Below, piece by piece: positions 33,199-42,417 of a stretch of DNA of 51,045 nucleotides. Each line of letters opens with the position of its first letter. Position 1 is the first letter of the stretch. The DNA lies in contig JAUIEZ010000020.1 in assembly GCA_030429665.1 (NCBI GenBank), forward strand, positions 1-51,045. Reading direction: 5' to 3'. Made by a program: the position numbers and the translations under genes. This stretch comes from Gammaproteobacteria bacterium (GTDB lineage: Bacteria; Pseudomonadota; Gammaproteobacteria; Arenicellales; CAJQKF01). The notes beneath the pieces are model-generated. The model saw nothing but the letters and a program-made list of their open reading frames with translations. It was not told the origin of the DNA and searched no databases.

Positions 33199-34340
33199 TC
33201 GCCGCAATGTTCGACCCGGCACGCCTTGCGTGGCGTGTCGACGGGGTGTTTCTCGGCGGCGTTGTCGCGCTGTTGGGTTTCTCGCTGGTGATGGTGTTTT
33301 CCGTCACCGTGGTCGCCGACGACGGCGGGGCCGATTTCTCGCGCATCCTGCGCCACGGCGCCTATATCGGCATCGGTTGCGTGGCGATGGGCGTGTTCGC
33401 CCTGCTGCCGGTTTCGCTGTGGCAACGCTTCGCGCGGCCGCTGATGGTGGCCGGCGTGGTGCTGCTGGCGCTGGTGCTCGTGCCCGGTATCGGAATAGAG
33501 GTCAACGGCAGCCAGCGCTGGTTTGCCGTCGGGGCGGTGCGGGTGCAGCCCTCCGAGCTCATGAAGCTCATCATGATCGTCTACATGGCCGACTACCTGA
33601 CGCGGCGGCGCGCCCAACTTCGAAGCTTCCGCCTGGGCGTTTTCAATGTCGGGCTGGTGGTGGCGCTGGTCGGCGTGCTGCTGTTGCTGGAGCCGGACCT
33701 CGGCACGACGGTGGTGCTGGCCGCCACGGTGTTCGCCATGATGTACGTCTCCGGCGTGCGCTACCTGCACATGCTGCTGTGCGTTCTGGCGGCGGCCGCG
33801 GCTTTCGCGGTTCTCGTCTACATTTCGCCCTACCGCCTGGAGCGCGTGCTGAGCTTCCAGAATCCGTGGGCGGATCCGTACGACAGCGGCTTCCAGCTCT
33901 CCCAGGCGCTGATCGCCTTCGGTCGCGGCGAATGGTTCGGGGCCGGACTTGGTCAAAGTATCCAGAAGCTCTATTACCTGCCGCATGCCAGCAACGACTT
34001 TCTCGCCGCGGTGGTCGCGGAGGAACTGGGACTGGCGGGAATCGCACTGCTGATCGGCCTCTACGTGTTGTTGCTGTGGCGCGGCTTCGCCGTGGCCGCG
34101 GCGGCGGAACGCGGCGGTCACGATTTCAGCGCGCGGATGGTCCACGGCATCGTCATGATGATCGCCATGCAGGCCCTCGTGAATCTCGGCGTGAACATGG
34201 GCGTGCTGCCGACCAAGGGATTGACCCTGCCGCTGATGAGCTACGGCGGCAGCAGCATGATCGTCACCCTGGCGTTGGTCGGGCTGGTGCTCGCCGTCGA
34301 CCGCGAAACGCGTCACCCCGCGGGGAGGCGCAGGCGATGA
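33186..34340 (+). CDS. ftsW: Septal peptidoglycan glycosyltransferase
   Basis: This 384-residue SEDS-family polymerase has about ten membrane helices. Motifs include INGSQRWF-like VNGSQRWFAV, the catalytic-loop region LLLEPDLGTTVVLAATVF with Glu-Pro-Asp, FQLSQALIAFGRGEWFGAGLG, LPHASNDFLAAVVAEELG, and LPLMSYGGSSM. FtsW acts with FtsI. Shine-Dalgarno GGGAGG sits inside the end of murD. Confidence 0.97.
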   Translation: MQAVVAAMFDPARLAWRVDGVFLGGVVALLGFSLVMVFSVTVVADDGGADFSRILRHGAYIGIGCVAMGVFALLPVSLWQRFARPLMVAGVVLLALVLVPGIGIEVNGSQRWFAVGAVRVQPSELMKLIMIVYMADYLTRRRAQLRSFRLGVFNVGLVVALVGVLLLLEPDLGTTVVLAATVFAMMYVSGVRYLHMLLCVLAAAAAFAVLVYISPYRLERVLSFQNPWADPYDSGFQLSQALIAFGRGEWFGAGLGQSIQKLYYLPHASNDFLAAVVAEELGLAGIALLIGLYVLLLWRGFAVAAAAERGGHDFSARMVHGIVMMIAMQALVNLGVNMGVLPTKGLTLPLMSYGGSSMIVTLALVGLVLAVDRETRHPAGRRRR

Positions 34341-35401
34341 AGACGTTGCTTGTGATGGCGGGCGGTACCGGCGGGCATGTCTACCCGGCGCTCGCGGTTG
34401 CCGAGTTCCTGCGTGATCGCGGGGTGAACATCGTGTGGTTGGGCACCCGCGCCGGGCTCGAGGCGCGCGTCGTGCCCGCGGCGGGTTTCGACATTCGCTG
34501 GCTGACGATCTCGGGACTGCGCGGCAAGGGATTGGGTCGCTATCTTGTCATGCCGTTCATGCTGATGCGGGCGATTCTTCAGGGCATCGCGGTCGTGCGC
34601 GCGGTGCGCCCCGACGCGCTGCTGGGCATGGGCGGATTCGCCGCCGGTCCCGGCGCGATATCGGGTTGGCTGCTGCGCCGGCCCCTGGTGATCCACGAGG
34701 CGAACGCCAGCGCCGGGCTCACCAATCGACTGCTGGCGCCGCTGGCGCGCAGGGTGCTGTGCGGATTCCCGCGCACCGAGGGCCTGCCGGCGCGTGCCGA
34801 GTGGACCGGCAATCCGGCGCGGTCCCAGATACGACCGCGTTCAGCGGCCTCGACGGCCGGCGGCCCGCTCAACATCCTGGTGGTCGGCGGCAGCCTGGGC
34901 GCGCGGGTGTTCAATCAGAAACTACCGCCGATGCTGAAGGATCGGATCGCGGCCGGCGCCGTGACCGTGCGACACCAGTGCGGCCGCGGCAACGCGGACG
35001 CGGTGGCGGCACTGTACGACGAGCACGGCGTAGAGGCGCGCGTGGAGGAGTTCATCGACGACATGGGCGCGGCCTACGCCGAGGCGGACCTCGTCATCTG
35101 TCGCGCGGGCGCCATGACCGTTGCCGAAATCTGCATCGCCGGGGTCGCCGCCATCCTGGTGCCGTTTCCGTTCGCGGCCGGCGATCATCAAACCGCGAAC
35201 GCGCGTTACCTGTCGGACCGGAACGCGGCGGTGTTGATGCCCGAATCCGCGCTCGACGGCGAAAAACTCGCGAAACTGGTGGCGGAATTCCACGCCGATC
35301 GCGCGGCGCTGGCGGCCATGGGCGAGCGCGCCGGGCGCCTGGCGCGACCCGACGCCACCGAGTGCGTGGGCGCGGCATGCGAGGAGGTGATGCGTGCGTG
35401 A
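34337..35401 (+). CDS. murG: UDP-GlcNAc:lipid I GlcNAc transferase (lipid II synthase)
   Basis: This 354-residue peripheral membrane GT28 enzyme has the glycine-rich loop MAGGTGGHVYPALAVA, GMGGFAAGPGAISGW, VIHEANASAGLTNRLLA, VVGGSLGARVFNQ, and the UDP-GlcNAc site CRAGAMTVAEI. It forms lipid II on the inner face of the membrane. It overlaps ftsW by 4 nt and murC by 8 nt. Confidence 0.97.
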   Translation: MKTLLVMAGGTGGHVYPALAVAEFLRDRGVNIVWLGTRAGLEARVVPAAGFDIRWLTISGLRGKGLGRYLVMPFMLMRAILQGIAVVRAVRPDALLGMGGFAAGPGAISGWLLRRPLVIHEANASAGLTNRLLAPLARRVLCGFPRTEGLPARAEWTGNPARSQIRPRSAASTAGGPLNILVVGGSLGARVFNQKLPPMLKDRIAAGAVTVRHQCGRGNADAVAALYDEHGVEARVEEFIDDMGAAYAEADLVICRAGAMTVAEICIAGVAAILVPFPFAAGDHQTANARYLSDRNAAVLMPESALDGEKLAKLVAEFHADRAALAAMGERAGRLARPDATECVGAACEEVMRA

Positions 35402-36800
35402 GTTCGTGCACCACGTCCATTTCGTCGGCATCGGCGGCGCCGGCATGAGCGGCATCGCCGAAGTGCTGCTGGGCCAGGGTTATCGCGTGAGCGGTTCGGA
35501 CCTTTCGGAGAGCGAGAACATCCGCCGCCTGCGCGAACGCGGCGCGACGGTGTCGGTGGGTCACGACGCCGCCAACGTGGCCGGGGCCGACGTGGTGGTG
35601 GTGTCCTCCGCGGTGGCCGCCAACAACGTCGAGGCGGTGGCGGCGCGGGCAGCTGGCATCCCGGTCATTCCGCGCGCCGAAATGCTGGGCGAACTGATGC
35701 GCTTCGGCCAGGGCATTGCGGTCGCGGGTACCCATGGGAAAACCACCACCACGTCCCTGGTGGCGAGCATTCTCGCCCAGGCGGGACTCGATCCCACCTT
35801 CGTGGTCGGCGGACTGGTCAACAGCATCGCCTCCAACGCGCGCCTGGGGCAAGGCGACTACCTGGTTGCCGAGGCCGATGAGAGTGACGCCTCTTTCCTG
35901 CACCTGCAGCCGCTGATCTCGGTGGTCACCAACGTGGACGTGGACCATATGGACGCCTACGGCGGCGACTTCGAGCAGTTGCGCCGCACCTTCACGGATT
36001 TCCTCCACAACCTGCCTTTCTACGGCCTGGCGATCCTGTGCCTGGACGACCCGGTGCTGAGGGACCTCGCGGCGGGCGTGCACCGCACCGTGGTGGGTTA
36101 CGGGACCGTGCCGGAGGCCGATTATCGTGCCGTCGACATTACCCAGTCTGGCACCACCATGCACTTCGCGGTCGAGCGGCCGGAGCGTGGCGAGCCGCTG
36201 GCCATCGAGTTGGCGCTGCCCGGCTTTCACAACGTCCTCAATGCCACTGCCGCCATCGCCGTGGCCCACCGCCTCAAGGTCGCCGACGCCGAAATCGCCG
36301 CGGCCCTGAAGAATTTCGCCGGTATCGGTCGGCGCATGCAGCGGCTCGGCACACTCCCGCTGTCGGGCAAGTCGATGGAGATGGTCGACGACTATGCCCA
36401 CCATCCGCGCGAGATCCGCGCCACGCTCGAGGCGGCACGCGGTGCCTGGCCGGACCGGCGGATCGTGGTGGTGTTTCAGCCCCATCGTTACAGTCGCACG
36501 CGGGACCTGTTCGATGACTTCGCCGAGTTGCTCTCGGGCGTCGAGCCGCTGGTGGTCAGCGAGGTCTATCCCGCCGGCGAGGCACCCATCAGCGCGGCTG
36601 ACGGCCGCGCCCTGTGCCGGGCCATTCGCAAGCGCGGCGCGTCCGACCCGGTATTCGTCGAGTCCCTCGACGACCTTGCAGACGTGCTCGACGGGATCGG
36701 CAGGGACGGCGATATCGTGCTCACGCTGGGCGCGGGCGACATCGGCCGCCATGCGCGCCGGATGGTGGACGACGCCGCCGCCGGGGAGGGGCCGGCATGA
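35394..36800 (+). CDS. murC: UDP-MurNAc:L-alanine ligase
   Basis: This 468-residue Mur ligase has HFVGIGGAGMSGIAEVLL at the N-terminus, the ATP loop VAGTHGKTTTTSLVA, EADESDASFLHL, NVDVDHMDAY, and DDYAHHPREIRATL. A GTG at 35394 is the start, supported by AGGAGGTGA at 35382-35390; it lies within the end of murG. First committed amino-acid addition in peptidoglycan precursor synthesis. Confidence 0.97.
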   Translation: MREFVHHVHFVGIGGAGMSGIAEVLLGQGYRVSGSDLSESENIRRLRERGATVSVGHDAANVAGADVVVVSSAVAANNVEAVAARAAGIPVIPRAEMLGELMRFGQGIAVAGTHGKTTTTSLVASILAQAGLDPTFVVGGLVNSIASNARLGQGDYLVAEADESDASFLHLQPLISVVTNVDVDHMDAYGGDFEQLRRTFTDFLHNLPFYGLAILCLDDPVLRDLAAGVHRTVVGYGTVPEADYRAVDITQSGTTMHFAVERPERGEPLAIELALPGFHNVLNATAAIAVAHRLKVADAEIAAALKNFAGIGRRMQRLGTLPLSGKSMEMVDDYAHHPREIRATLEAARGAWPDRRIVVVFQPHRYSRTRDLFDDFAELLSGVEPLVVSEVYPAGEAPISAADGRALCRAIRKRGASDPVFVESLDDLADVLDGIGRDGDIVLTLGAGDIGRHARRMVDDAAAGEGPA

Positions 36801-37717
36801 TGGCGGCCGAGCGACTCGACTCAATGCCCGACATGACCGGTATCCGCGGCGAGTTGCGCGCCGGCGAGCCGATGTCGGCGCACACCAGCTGGCGCGTGGG
36901 CGGGCCGGCCGACTGGTATTTCACCCCCGCCGACCGCGATGACCTGGCGACGTTCCTGCGACGTTTCGCGGACGAGCTGCCGGTGCTTTTCGTGGGCCTG
37001 GGATCGAACCTGCTGGTGCGAGACGGCGGTGTGCGCGGCGTCGTGATCGCCACGCACAAGGCGTTGTCGGGCATGCGCATCGAGGACGGGGAAGTCCTCT
37101 ACGTCGAGGCCGGCGTGGCGTGTGCCCAGGTGGCTCGCTACGCCTCGCGCAACGACCTCGTCGGCGCGGAGTTCCTGGCCGGCATACCCGGTTGCATGGG
37201 CGGCGCGCTTGCCATGAACGCCGGCGCCTTCGGCGGCGAGACCTGGCGCGTCGTCCGGTCGGTCGACACGGTGGACCGCGAGGGCGACCAGGTGACCCGG
37301 CCGGCCTCCTCGTTCGAGACCGGCTACCGGCACGTGGCCCTGCCCGAGGGGTGCTGGTTCCTCGCCGCGCGGCTGCAGCTCGACCGCGGGGACGGCGAGG
37401 CGGGCAAGCAGGAGATCGCCAGTCTGTTGCGCCGCCGCGCGGACTCGCAGCCGGTGCAAAGCGCCAACGCCGGCTCGGTGTTCACCAATCCGCCCGGCGA
37501 TCACGCGGCGCGCCTGATCGAGTCCTGCGGACTGAAGGGTTTCGCCATCGGCGATGCCCAGGTATCCGAGAAACACGCGAATTTCATCGTCAATCGCGGC
37601 GCGGCGACGGCGGCCGAGATCGAGAAACTGATCGACGCGGTGCGAACGCGGGTGCGCGCCGACACCGGTGTCGACTTGGTTCCTGAAGTGCGCTTCGCGG
37701 GAGAGGCCGATGGCTGA
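36797..37717 (+). CDS. murB: UDP-N-acetylenolpyruvylglucosamine reductase, type II
   Basis: This 306-residue FAD enzyme completes UDP-MurNAc. HTSWRVGGPADWYF and LGSNLLVRDGG bind FAD, IPGCMGGALAMNAGAFGGE is the central motif, and NAGSVFTNPPGDHAARLIE holds the catalytic Ser, followed by SEKHANFIVN. The short length and the NAGSVFTNP context place it in the type II (Bacillus/Thermus-like, short) group rather than the longer type I enzyme of E. coli. Overlaps murC by 4 and ftsQ by 8 nt; no ddl lies between murB and ftsQ. Confidence 0.96.
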   Translation: MMAAERLDSMPDMTGIRGELRAGEPMSAHTSWRVGGPADWYFTPADRDDLATFLRRFADELPVLFVGLGSNLLVRDGGVRGVVIATHKALSGMRIEDGEVLYVEAGVACAQVARYASRNDLVGAEFLAGIPGCMGGALAMNAGAFGGETWRVVRSVDTVDREGDQVTRPASSFETGYRHVALPEGCWFLAARLQLDRGDGEAGKQEIASLLRRRADSQPVQSANAGSVFTNPPGDHAARLIESCGLKGFAIGDAQVSEKHANFIVNRGAATAAEIEKLIDAVRTRVRADTGVDLVPEVRFAGEADG

Positions 37718-38525
37718 GCACGACGAATCCGCCACGGTCGGCGCGCGGTTGCAGTCGAGAATCGCGGTGCTCGCGGTGTCGCTGGTGGTGCTGGCATCGC
37801 TGGCCCTGGTGGCTCTCGACAGGCTGCTGCTACCGGGTCGCTTCGCCGTCAACGAAGTCATCGTCACCGGCGAGGCGCCCAATGTAGACCCGGCGACCGT
37901 GTTGCAGGCGGTGCGTGACGTCGGTGTGAAGTCCTGGTTCTCCGTGGATCTCGACGCCGTGGAGGACGCCGTGCGTCACGTGCCTTGGGTGTATCGCGCG
38001 TCGGTGCGCCGTCGCTGGCCGGGAAAGCTGGTGGTGACGGTCTCCCAGGCCGAACCGTTTGCGCGATACAACGACGCGGATTGGATCAACGAGACGGGCG
38101 AGCGCCTCTCGCTGCCGCCCGATTTCGCCGGTGCCGGCCTGCCGCGCCTGTACGGGCCCGAGCAGCGCGCAGGCGACGTGGCGCGGCAATACGCCCGGCT
38201 CGCTTCCCTGGTGGCGCCGGTCGAGTCCGTCACCGTGCGCTCGCTGGCGCTGGATGCGCGCGGCAGCTGGCAGATGGGCATCGCCGGCGCGGCGGACGAC
38301 GTACCCCGGTCGGTCGAGATCACCGTGGGTCGCGAAGCGGTAACCGAGCGCGTCGAGCGGCTCGCCGCGGCACTGAAGGGCGAGCTCACCGCGCGCCTGA
38401 ACATGATCGCCGCCATCGACCTGCGCTATCCGAACGGATTCGCGGTGCGTCCCGCCGATGGCGGGGCAGAGAGTCGGCACATGGCCGAACTGAAGTCTCC
38501 CGTCGCCGGCGGCGGCACGGGGTAA
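37710..38525 (+). CDS. ftsQ: Cell division protein FtsQ
   Basis: This 271-residue bitopic protein has a cytoplasmic N-terminus, one membrane helix (IAVLAVSLVVLASLALVAL), then a POTRA domain (FAVNEVIVTGE to VTVSQAEPFARYND) and the FtsQ beta domain. It scaffolds the divisome through FtsB/FtsL. Its position just before ftsA is conserved. The cytoplasmic tail is short (about 17 residues). Confidence 0.95.
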   Translation: MAEHDESATVGARLQSRIAVLAVSLVVLASLALVALDRLLLPGRFAVNEVIVTGEAPNVDPATVLQAVRDVGVKSWFSVDLDAVEDAVRHVPWVYRASVRRRWPGKLVVTVSQAEPFARYNDADWINETGERLSLPPDFAGAGLPRLYGPEQRAGDVARQYARLASLVAPVESVTVRSLALDARGSWQMGIAGAADDVPRSVEITVGREAVTERVERLAAALKGELTARLNMIAAIDLRYPNGFAVRPADGGAESRHMAELKSPVAGGGTG

Positions 38526-38541
38526 CGAGCCGAATGCATAG

Positions 38542-39777
38542 ATGAAGAAAAGCGACGAAAACCTGATTGTCGGACTCGACATCGGCACTTCCAAGATTCT
38601 TGCCATCGTGGCGGAGGATCGCGGCGAGGGCAACGTCGAGATCATCGGTGTCGGCCATCATCCATCGCGCGGCCTGAAGAAGGGCGTGGTGGCGAACATC
38701 GAGTCCACCGTGCAGTCCATTCAGCGCGCGGTGGAGGAAGCCGAGCTGATGGCCGGCTGCCAGATCCTTTCTGTGTACGCCGGCATCGCCGGCTCGCACA
38801 TCAACAGCTTCAATTCCCACGGCGTGGTCGCCATCCGCGACAACGAGGTAAGCGCCAGCGACGTCGAGCGGGTAATCGAGGCGGCTCGGGCGCTGGCCAT
38901 TCCGAACGACCAGAAGATCCTGCACATCCTGCCGCAGGACTTCATCATCGACGGACAGGAAGGCATCCGCGAGCCGATCGGCATGAGCGGCGTGCGCATG
39001 GAAGCGAAGGTGCACATCATCACCGGCGCGGTGAGCGCGGCGCAGAACATCGTCAAGTGCATCCGCCGCTGCGGGCTGGAAGTGGACGACATCATTCTCG
39101 AGCAGCTCGCCTCCAGCTACTCGGTGCTCGACGAGGATGAAAAGGAACTCGGCGTTTGCATCGTCGATATCGGCGGCGGCACCACCGACATCGCCGTGTT
39201 CACCGAGGGCGCGATCCGCCATACCGCGGTCCTGCCGATCGCCGGCGACCAGATCACCAACGACATCGCCGTGGCGCTGCGCACGCCGACGCAGGCCGCC
39301 GAGGAGATCAAGAAGAAGTTCGGGTGCGCGCTGACCCAGCTCGCGCCGCACGGCGAAATGATCGACACCCCAAGCGTCGGCGATCGCGCGCCGCGCAAGC
39401 TGGCGCGATCGACCCTGGCCGAGGTCATCGAGCCGCGCGTCGAGGAACTGTACCTGCTGGCGCAGGCGGAGTTGCGGCGCAGCGGCTACGAGGAGCTGAT
39501 CGGCACCGGCATCGTGCTCACGGGCGGCAGCTCGAAGATGGACGGCATGGTGGAGTTGGCCGAGGAGATTTTCCACATGCCCGTGCGCCTCGGCGTGCCG
39601 CAGTACGTCGGCGGGCTGTCCGAGGTGGTGCGCAACCCGATCTACTCCACCGGTGTCGGGCTGACCCTGTTCGGCGCCGCCAACCGGCCGGCCGATTCAC
39701 GCAAGGCGCAACCGAAAGGCGGGCGGATGGGATCGATCGTGGAGCGAATGAAGTCCTGGTTTCAGGGCAATTTCTGA
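38542..39777 (+). CDS. ftsA: Cell division protein FtsA
   Basis: This 411-residue actin-like ATPase tethers FtsZ to the membrane. LIVGLDIGTSKILAIV is the phosphate-1 motif, VDIGGGTTDIAVF phosphate-2 and TGIVLTGGSSKMDGM the adenosine motif. The C-terminal amphipathic helix (IVERMKSWFQGNF) is the membrane-targeting sequence. It starts 16 nt after ftsQ. Confidence 0.98.
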   Translation: MKKSDENLIVGLDIGTSKILAIVAEDRGEGNVEIIGVGHHPSRGLKKGVVANIESTVQSIQRAVEEAELMAGCQILSVYAGIAGSHINSFNSHGVVAIRDNEVSASDVERVIEAARALAIPNDQKILHILPQDFIIDGQEGIREPIGMSGVRMEAKVHIITGAVSAAQNIVKCIRRCGLEVDDIILEQLASSYSVLDEDEKELGVCIVDIGGGTTDIAVFTEGAIRHTAVLPIAGDQITNDIAVALRTPTQAAEEIKKKFGCALTQLAPHGEMIDTPSVGDRAPRKLARSTLAEVIEPRVEELYLLAQAELRRSGYEELIGTGIVLTGGSSKMDGMVELAEEIFHMPVRLGVPQYVGGLSEVVRNPIYSTGVGLTLFGAANRPADSRKAQPKGGRMGSIVERMKSWFQGNF

Positions 39778-39848
39778 CAATTTTTCCAGGTAGACGAAGG
39801 CAAGGGCAATGAGCAAGGGAAAAGGCAGCCATGAGGGCTCGAGAGACG

Positions 39849-39870
39849 GGAGCGCGGCGCGCCGCGCTCC
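39849..39870. repeat. Perfect 22-bp palindrome in the ftsA-ftsZ gap
   Basis: GGAGCGCGGCG (39849-39859) is followed directly by its exact complement CGCCGCGCTCC (39860-39870). It lies 33 nt upstream of the ftsZ start in a 125-bp gap. As RNA it would make a stable hairpin in the ftsZ leader; as DNA it could be an operator. No T-run follows, so a terminator is unlikely. Confidence 0.65.
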
Positions 39871-39902
39871 AGCGACATACACAAGGCAGCGGAGACACAG
39901 CA

Positions 39903-41060
39903 ATGTTTGAACTGGTAGAAACCGTAGGACAGCAAGCGGTTATCAAGGTCATCGGCATCGGAGGCGGCGGCGGCAACGCGGTCGACCACATGTTGTCGGC
40001 CAATCTCGAAGGCGTCGACTTCATCAACGCCAACACCGACGCCCAGGCGCTGCAGCGTTCGGGCGTGCCCCGGCTGTTGCAGTTGGGCGAGGCACTGACC
40101 AAGGGACTGGGCGCCGGCGCCAATCCGGAGATCGGCCGCCAGGCCGCGATCGAGGACCGCGATCGCATCGCCGATATCCTCGAGGGCGCGGACATGATCT
40201 TCCTGACCTCGGGCATGGGCGGCGGCACCGGCACCGGCGCGGCCCCGGTGGTGGCCGAACTGGCTCGCGAACGCGGCATTCTCACCGTGGCGGTGGTGAC
40301 CAAGCCATTTCCCTTCGAGGGTAAAAAGCGTATCGAGGCGGCGGAGCAGGGCATCGCCGAACTCCGCCAGTACGTCGATTCGCTGATTACCATTCCCAAC
40401 GAGAAGGTGCTCTCCGTCATGGGCAAGCAGGCGACCCTGCTGGACGCCTTCGGGCGCGCCAACGAGGTACTGCTCAACGCCGTGCAGGGCATCGCCGAAC
40501 TGATCACGCGCCCCGGCCTGATCAACGTCGACTTTGCCGACGTGCGCACCGTCATGTCCGAGATGGGCGTGGCGATGATGGGCTCGGCGACCGCCTCCGG
40601 CGACGATCGCGCCCAGGAAGCCGCCCGCGCGGCGGTGTCGAGTCCCCTGCTGGAGGACATCGACATCCACGGCGCCAAGGGCATCCTGGTGAACGTGACC
40701 GCCGGCATGGACATGTCGATCGGCGAGTTCTCCGAGGTCGGCGACATCGTCAGCGAGTACGCTTCCGAGGACGCCACCGTGGTCATCGGTACGGTGCTCG
40801 ACCCGGAGATGGCCGGCGACCTGCGGGTCACCATGGTCGCCACCGGCATCGGCGAGGCCCAGGCGGTTCGAAAGCCCGTGCGCCCAAAAGTGGTACACTC
40901 GCAAAAACTGGAGGCCGACACCACCGAGTCTCGCGAGCAGCCGACGGTAATTCGATCTCGTCGCGCGGTTGCCGGCGGTTCGGCGGCGGTCGCCGCGGAC
41001 GGTACGACGGACATGGATTACCTGGACATTCCGGCATTCCTCCGTCGTCAGGCCGATTAG
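39903..41060 (+). CDS. ftsZ: Cell division GTPase FtsZ
   Basis: This 385-residue tubulin homologue forms the Z-ring. IGGGGGNAVDHM binds nucleotide, TSGMGGGTGTGAAPVVAELAR is the tubulin signature loop, and NVDFADVRTVMSEMG is the T7 region. The C-terminal peptide DYLDIPAFLRRQAD is the conserved docking site for FtsA and ZipA. The ATG at 39903 is chosen over an in-frame upstream codon at 39831 because FtsZ proteins start MFEL or similar; no strong Shine-Dalgarno is present. Confidence 0.98.
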   Translation: MFELVETVGQQAVIKVIGIGGGGGNAVDHMLSANLEGVDFINANTDAQALQRSGVPRLLQLGEALTKGLGAGANPEIGRQAAIEDRDRIADILEGADMIFLTSGMGGGTGTGAAPVVAELARERGILTVAVVTKPFPFEGKKRIEAAEQGIAELRQYVDSLITIPNEKVLSVMGKQATLLDAFGRANEVLLNAVQGIAELITRPGLINVDFADVRTVMSEMGVAMMGSATASGDDRAQEAARAAVSSPLLEDIDIHGAKGILVNVTAGMDMSIGEFSEVGDIVSEYASEDATVVIGTVLDPEMAGDLRVTMVATGIGEAQAVRKPVRPKVVHSQKLEADTTESREQPTVIRSRRAVAGGSAAVAADGTTDMDYLDIPAFLRRQAD

Positions 41061-41117
41061 GGCGCGAACGCGCAGGTCCGTGCGAACGGATTGCGTGGAC
41101 GGCACATGGGTCCTGGG

Positions 41118-41161
41118 GGGCCGAAATGCCGATTCCGCTGCCCCTGGCGGCGTTTCGGCCC
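41118..41161 (+). repeat. Long stem-loop 1 in the ftsZ-lpxC gap
   Basis: GGGCCGAAATGCC (41118-41130) pairs with GGCGTTTCGGCCC (41149-41161), twelve Watson-Crick pairs plus one G-U, over an 18-nt loop. No T-run follows. It may stabilise or end the ftsZ message. Confidence 0.65.
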
Positions 41162-41171
41162 GCCTTCGCGG

Positions 41172-41197
41172 GGCCGCGCACGATGTCGTGCGCGGCC
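41172..41197 (+). repeat. Perfect 12-bp stem-loop 2 in the ftsZ-lpxC gap
   Basis: GGCCGCGCACGA (41172-41183) and TCGTGCGCGGCC (41186-41197) are exact complements separated by TG. It starts 10 nt after stem-loop 1. The very short centre favours a DNA-binding palindrome or an RNA hairpin that opens a few pairs to form its loop. Confidence 0.65.
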
Positions 41198-41233
41198 ATG
41201 CGAATGCAGTGCATGGGCGGCTCGCGTCGCCCG

Positions 41234-41247
41234 GCCCGAAACCGGGC
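41234..41247 (+). terminator. Small hairpin before lpxC
   Basis: GCCCG (41234-41238) pairs with CGGGC (41243-41247) over AAAC, followed by a mixed A-rich tail. As a terminator it would be weak. With the two larger upstream hairpins it leaves most of the 342-bp gap structured; the remaining part (41250-41402) is AT-richer and probably carries the lpxC promoter and leader, without a clear -35/-10 pair. Confidence 0.35.
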
Positions 41248-41402
41248 TAAACCCCTAAAATACCATTGAAAAGGTACACAAGGATGACAATCTGGTGTAC
41301 AGTCCGGTGCCGTCGGGGGAGGCGATCCCCGGGTACGGTGGTGCACAAGATAAAACGACTAAAATAAACCGAGGAACTATCCCTCCCAATCAAGTCCATT
41401 CA

Positions 41403-42311
41403 ATGATCAGGCAGCGAACTCTAAAAAATGTCATTCGTGCGACCGGCGTCGGTCTGCACACGGGGGAAAAAGTCTACCTGACCCTGCGACCGGCACCCGT
41501 GGATTCGGGCATCGTGTTCCGCAGGACCGACCTCGATCCGGTGGTCGAGGTGCCGGCCAAGCCCGAGTACGTGGGCGACACGCGCATGTCGACCACTATC
41601 GAGAAGGACGGCGTACGGATTTCCACCGTCGAACACCTGATGTCGGCGTTTGCGGGCATCGGCATCGACAATGCCATCATCGACCTCACGGCGCCGGAAG
41701 TGCCGATCATGGACGGTTCGGCGGGGCCTTTCGTCTTCCTGCTGCAATCGGCGGGGATCGAGGAGCAGTCGCGCCCCAAGCAGTTCATCCGCGTGAAAAA
41801 GAAGGTCGAACTATCCGACGGCGACAAGTGGGTGCGCTTTGAACCCTTCAACGGCTTCAAGGTGTCGTTCACCATCGATTTCAACCACCCGATCTTCCAG
41901 GCCTCGACGCAGGTCGCCAGCGTGGATTTCTCCACCACGTCGTTCGTGAAGGAAGTCAGTCGCGCCCGCACCTTCGGCTTCCTGCAGGACCTCGAGAACC
42001 TGCGCGAGGCGGGACTGGCCCGCGGCGGCAGTCTCGACAATGCCATCGTCATGGACCAGTTTCACATCCTCAACGAGGACGGGTTGCGCTACGAGGACGA
42101 GTTCGTCAAGCACAAGGTGCTCGATGCCATCGGCGACCTGTACCTGCTCGGCCACCCGTTGATCGGCGCTTTCTCCGCCCACAAGTCCGGCCACGCCCTG
42201 AACAACCGCCTGCTGCGCACCATCGTCGCCGACAAGGAAGCCTGGGAACTGGTCTCCTTCGACGACGCCGAGGACGCACCGATCATTTTTACCCGGCCGG
42301 TTACGGCCTAG
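41403..42311 (+). CDS. lpxC: UDP-3-O-acyl-GlcNAc deacetylase (lipid A synthesis)
   Basis: This 302-residue zinc amidase performs the committed step of lipid A synthesis. [20 protein letters not shown] starts it; the zinc and catalytic motifs are STVEHLMSA with a zinc His and [10 protein letters not shown]. The ATG at 41403 is chosen because proteins of this family start MI-RQRTL or similar; an upstream in-frame start at 41295 would add 36 unrelated residues. Adjacent to ftsZ as in E. coli. Confidence 0.97.
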   Translation: MIRQRTLKNVIRATGVGLHTGEKVYLTLRPAPVDSGIVFRRTDLDPVVEVPAKPEYVGDTRMSTTIEKDGVRISTVEHLMSAFAGIGIDNAIIDLTAPEVPIMDGSAGPFVFLLQSAGIEEQSRPKQFIRVKKKVELSDGDKWVRFEPFNGFKVSFTIDFNHPIFQASTQVASVDFSTTSFVKEVSRARTFGFLQDLENLREAGLARGGSLDNAIVMDQFHILNEDGLRYEDEFVKHKVLDAIGDLYLLGHPLIGAFSAHKSGHALNNRLLRTIVADKEAWELVSFDDAEDAPIIFTRPVTA

Positions 42312-42417
42312 GCGCCTCCCGCTACGCGGTCGGCCGCGCCGCGCGACCGTGGGACAAGCGCGGACGTTTGGGTAGAATACGCCCCCCGTCGTTCATCGTC
42401 CGTCCCGGAGAGTGCCC

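Noticed and set aside
41295..41402. An N-terminally extended LpxC
   Set aside because: The 36 extra residues do not resemble LpxC, whereas MIRQRTLKN at 41403 is the family's normal opening.
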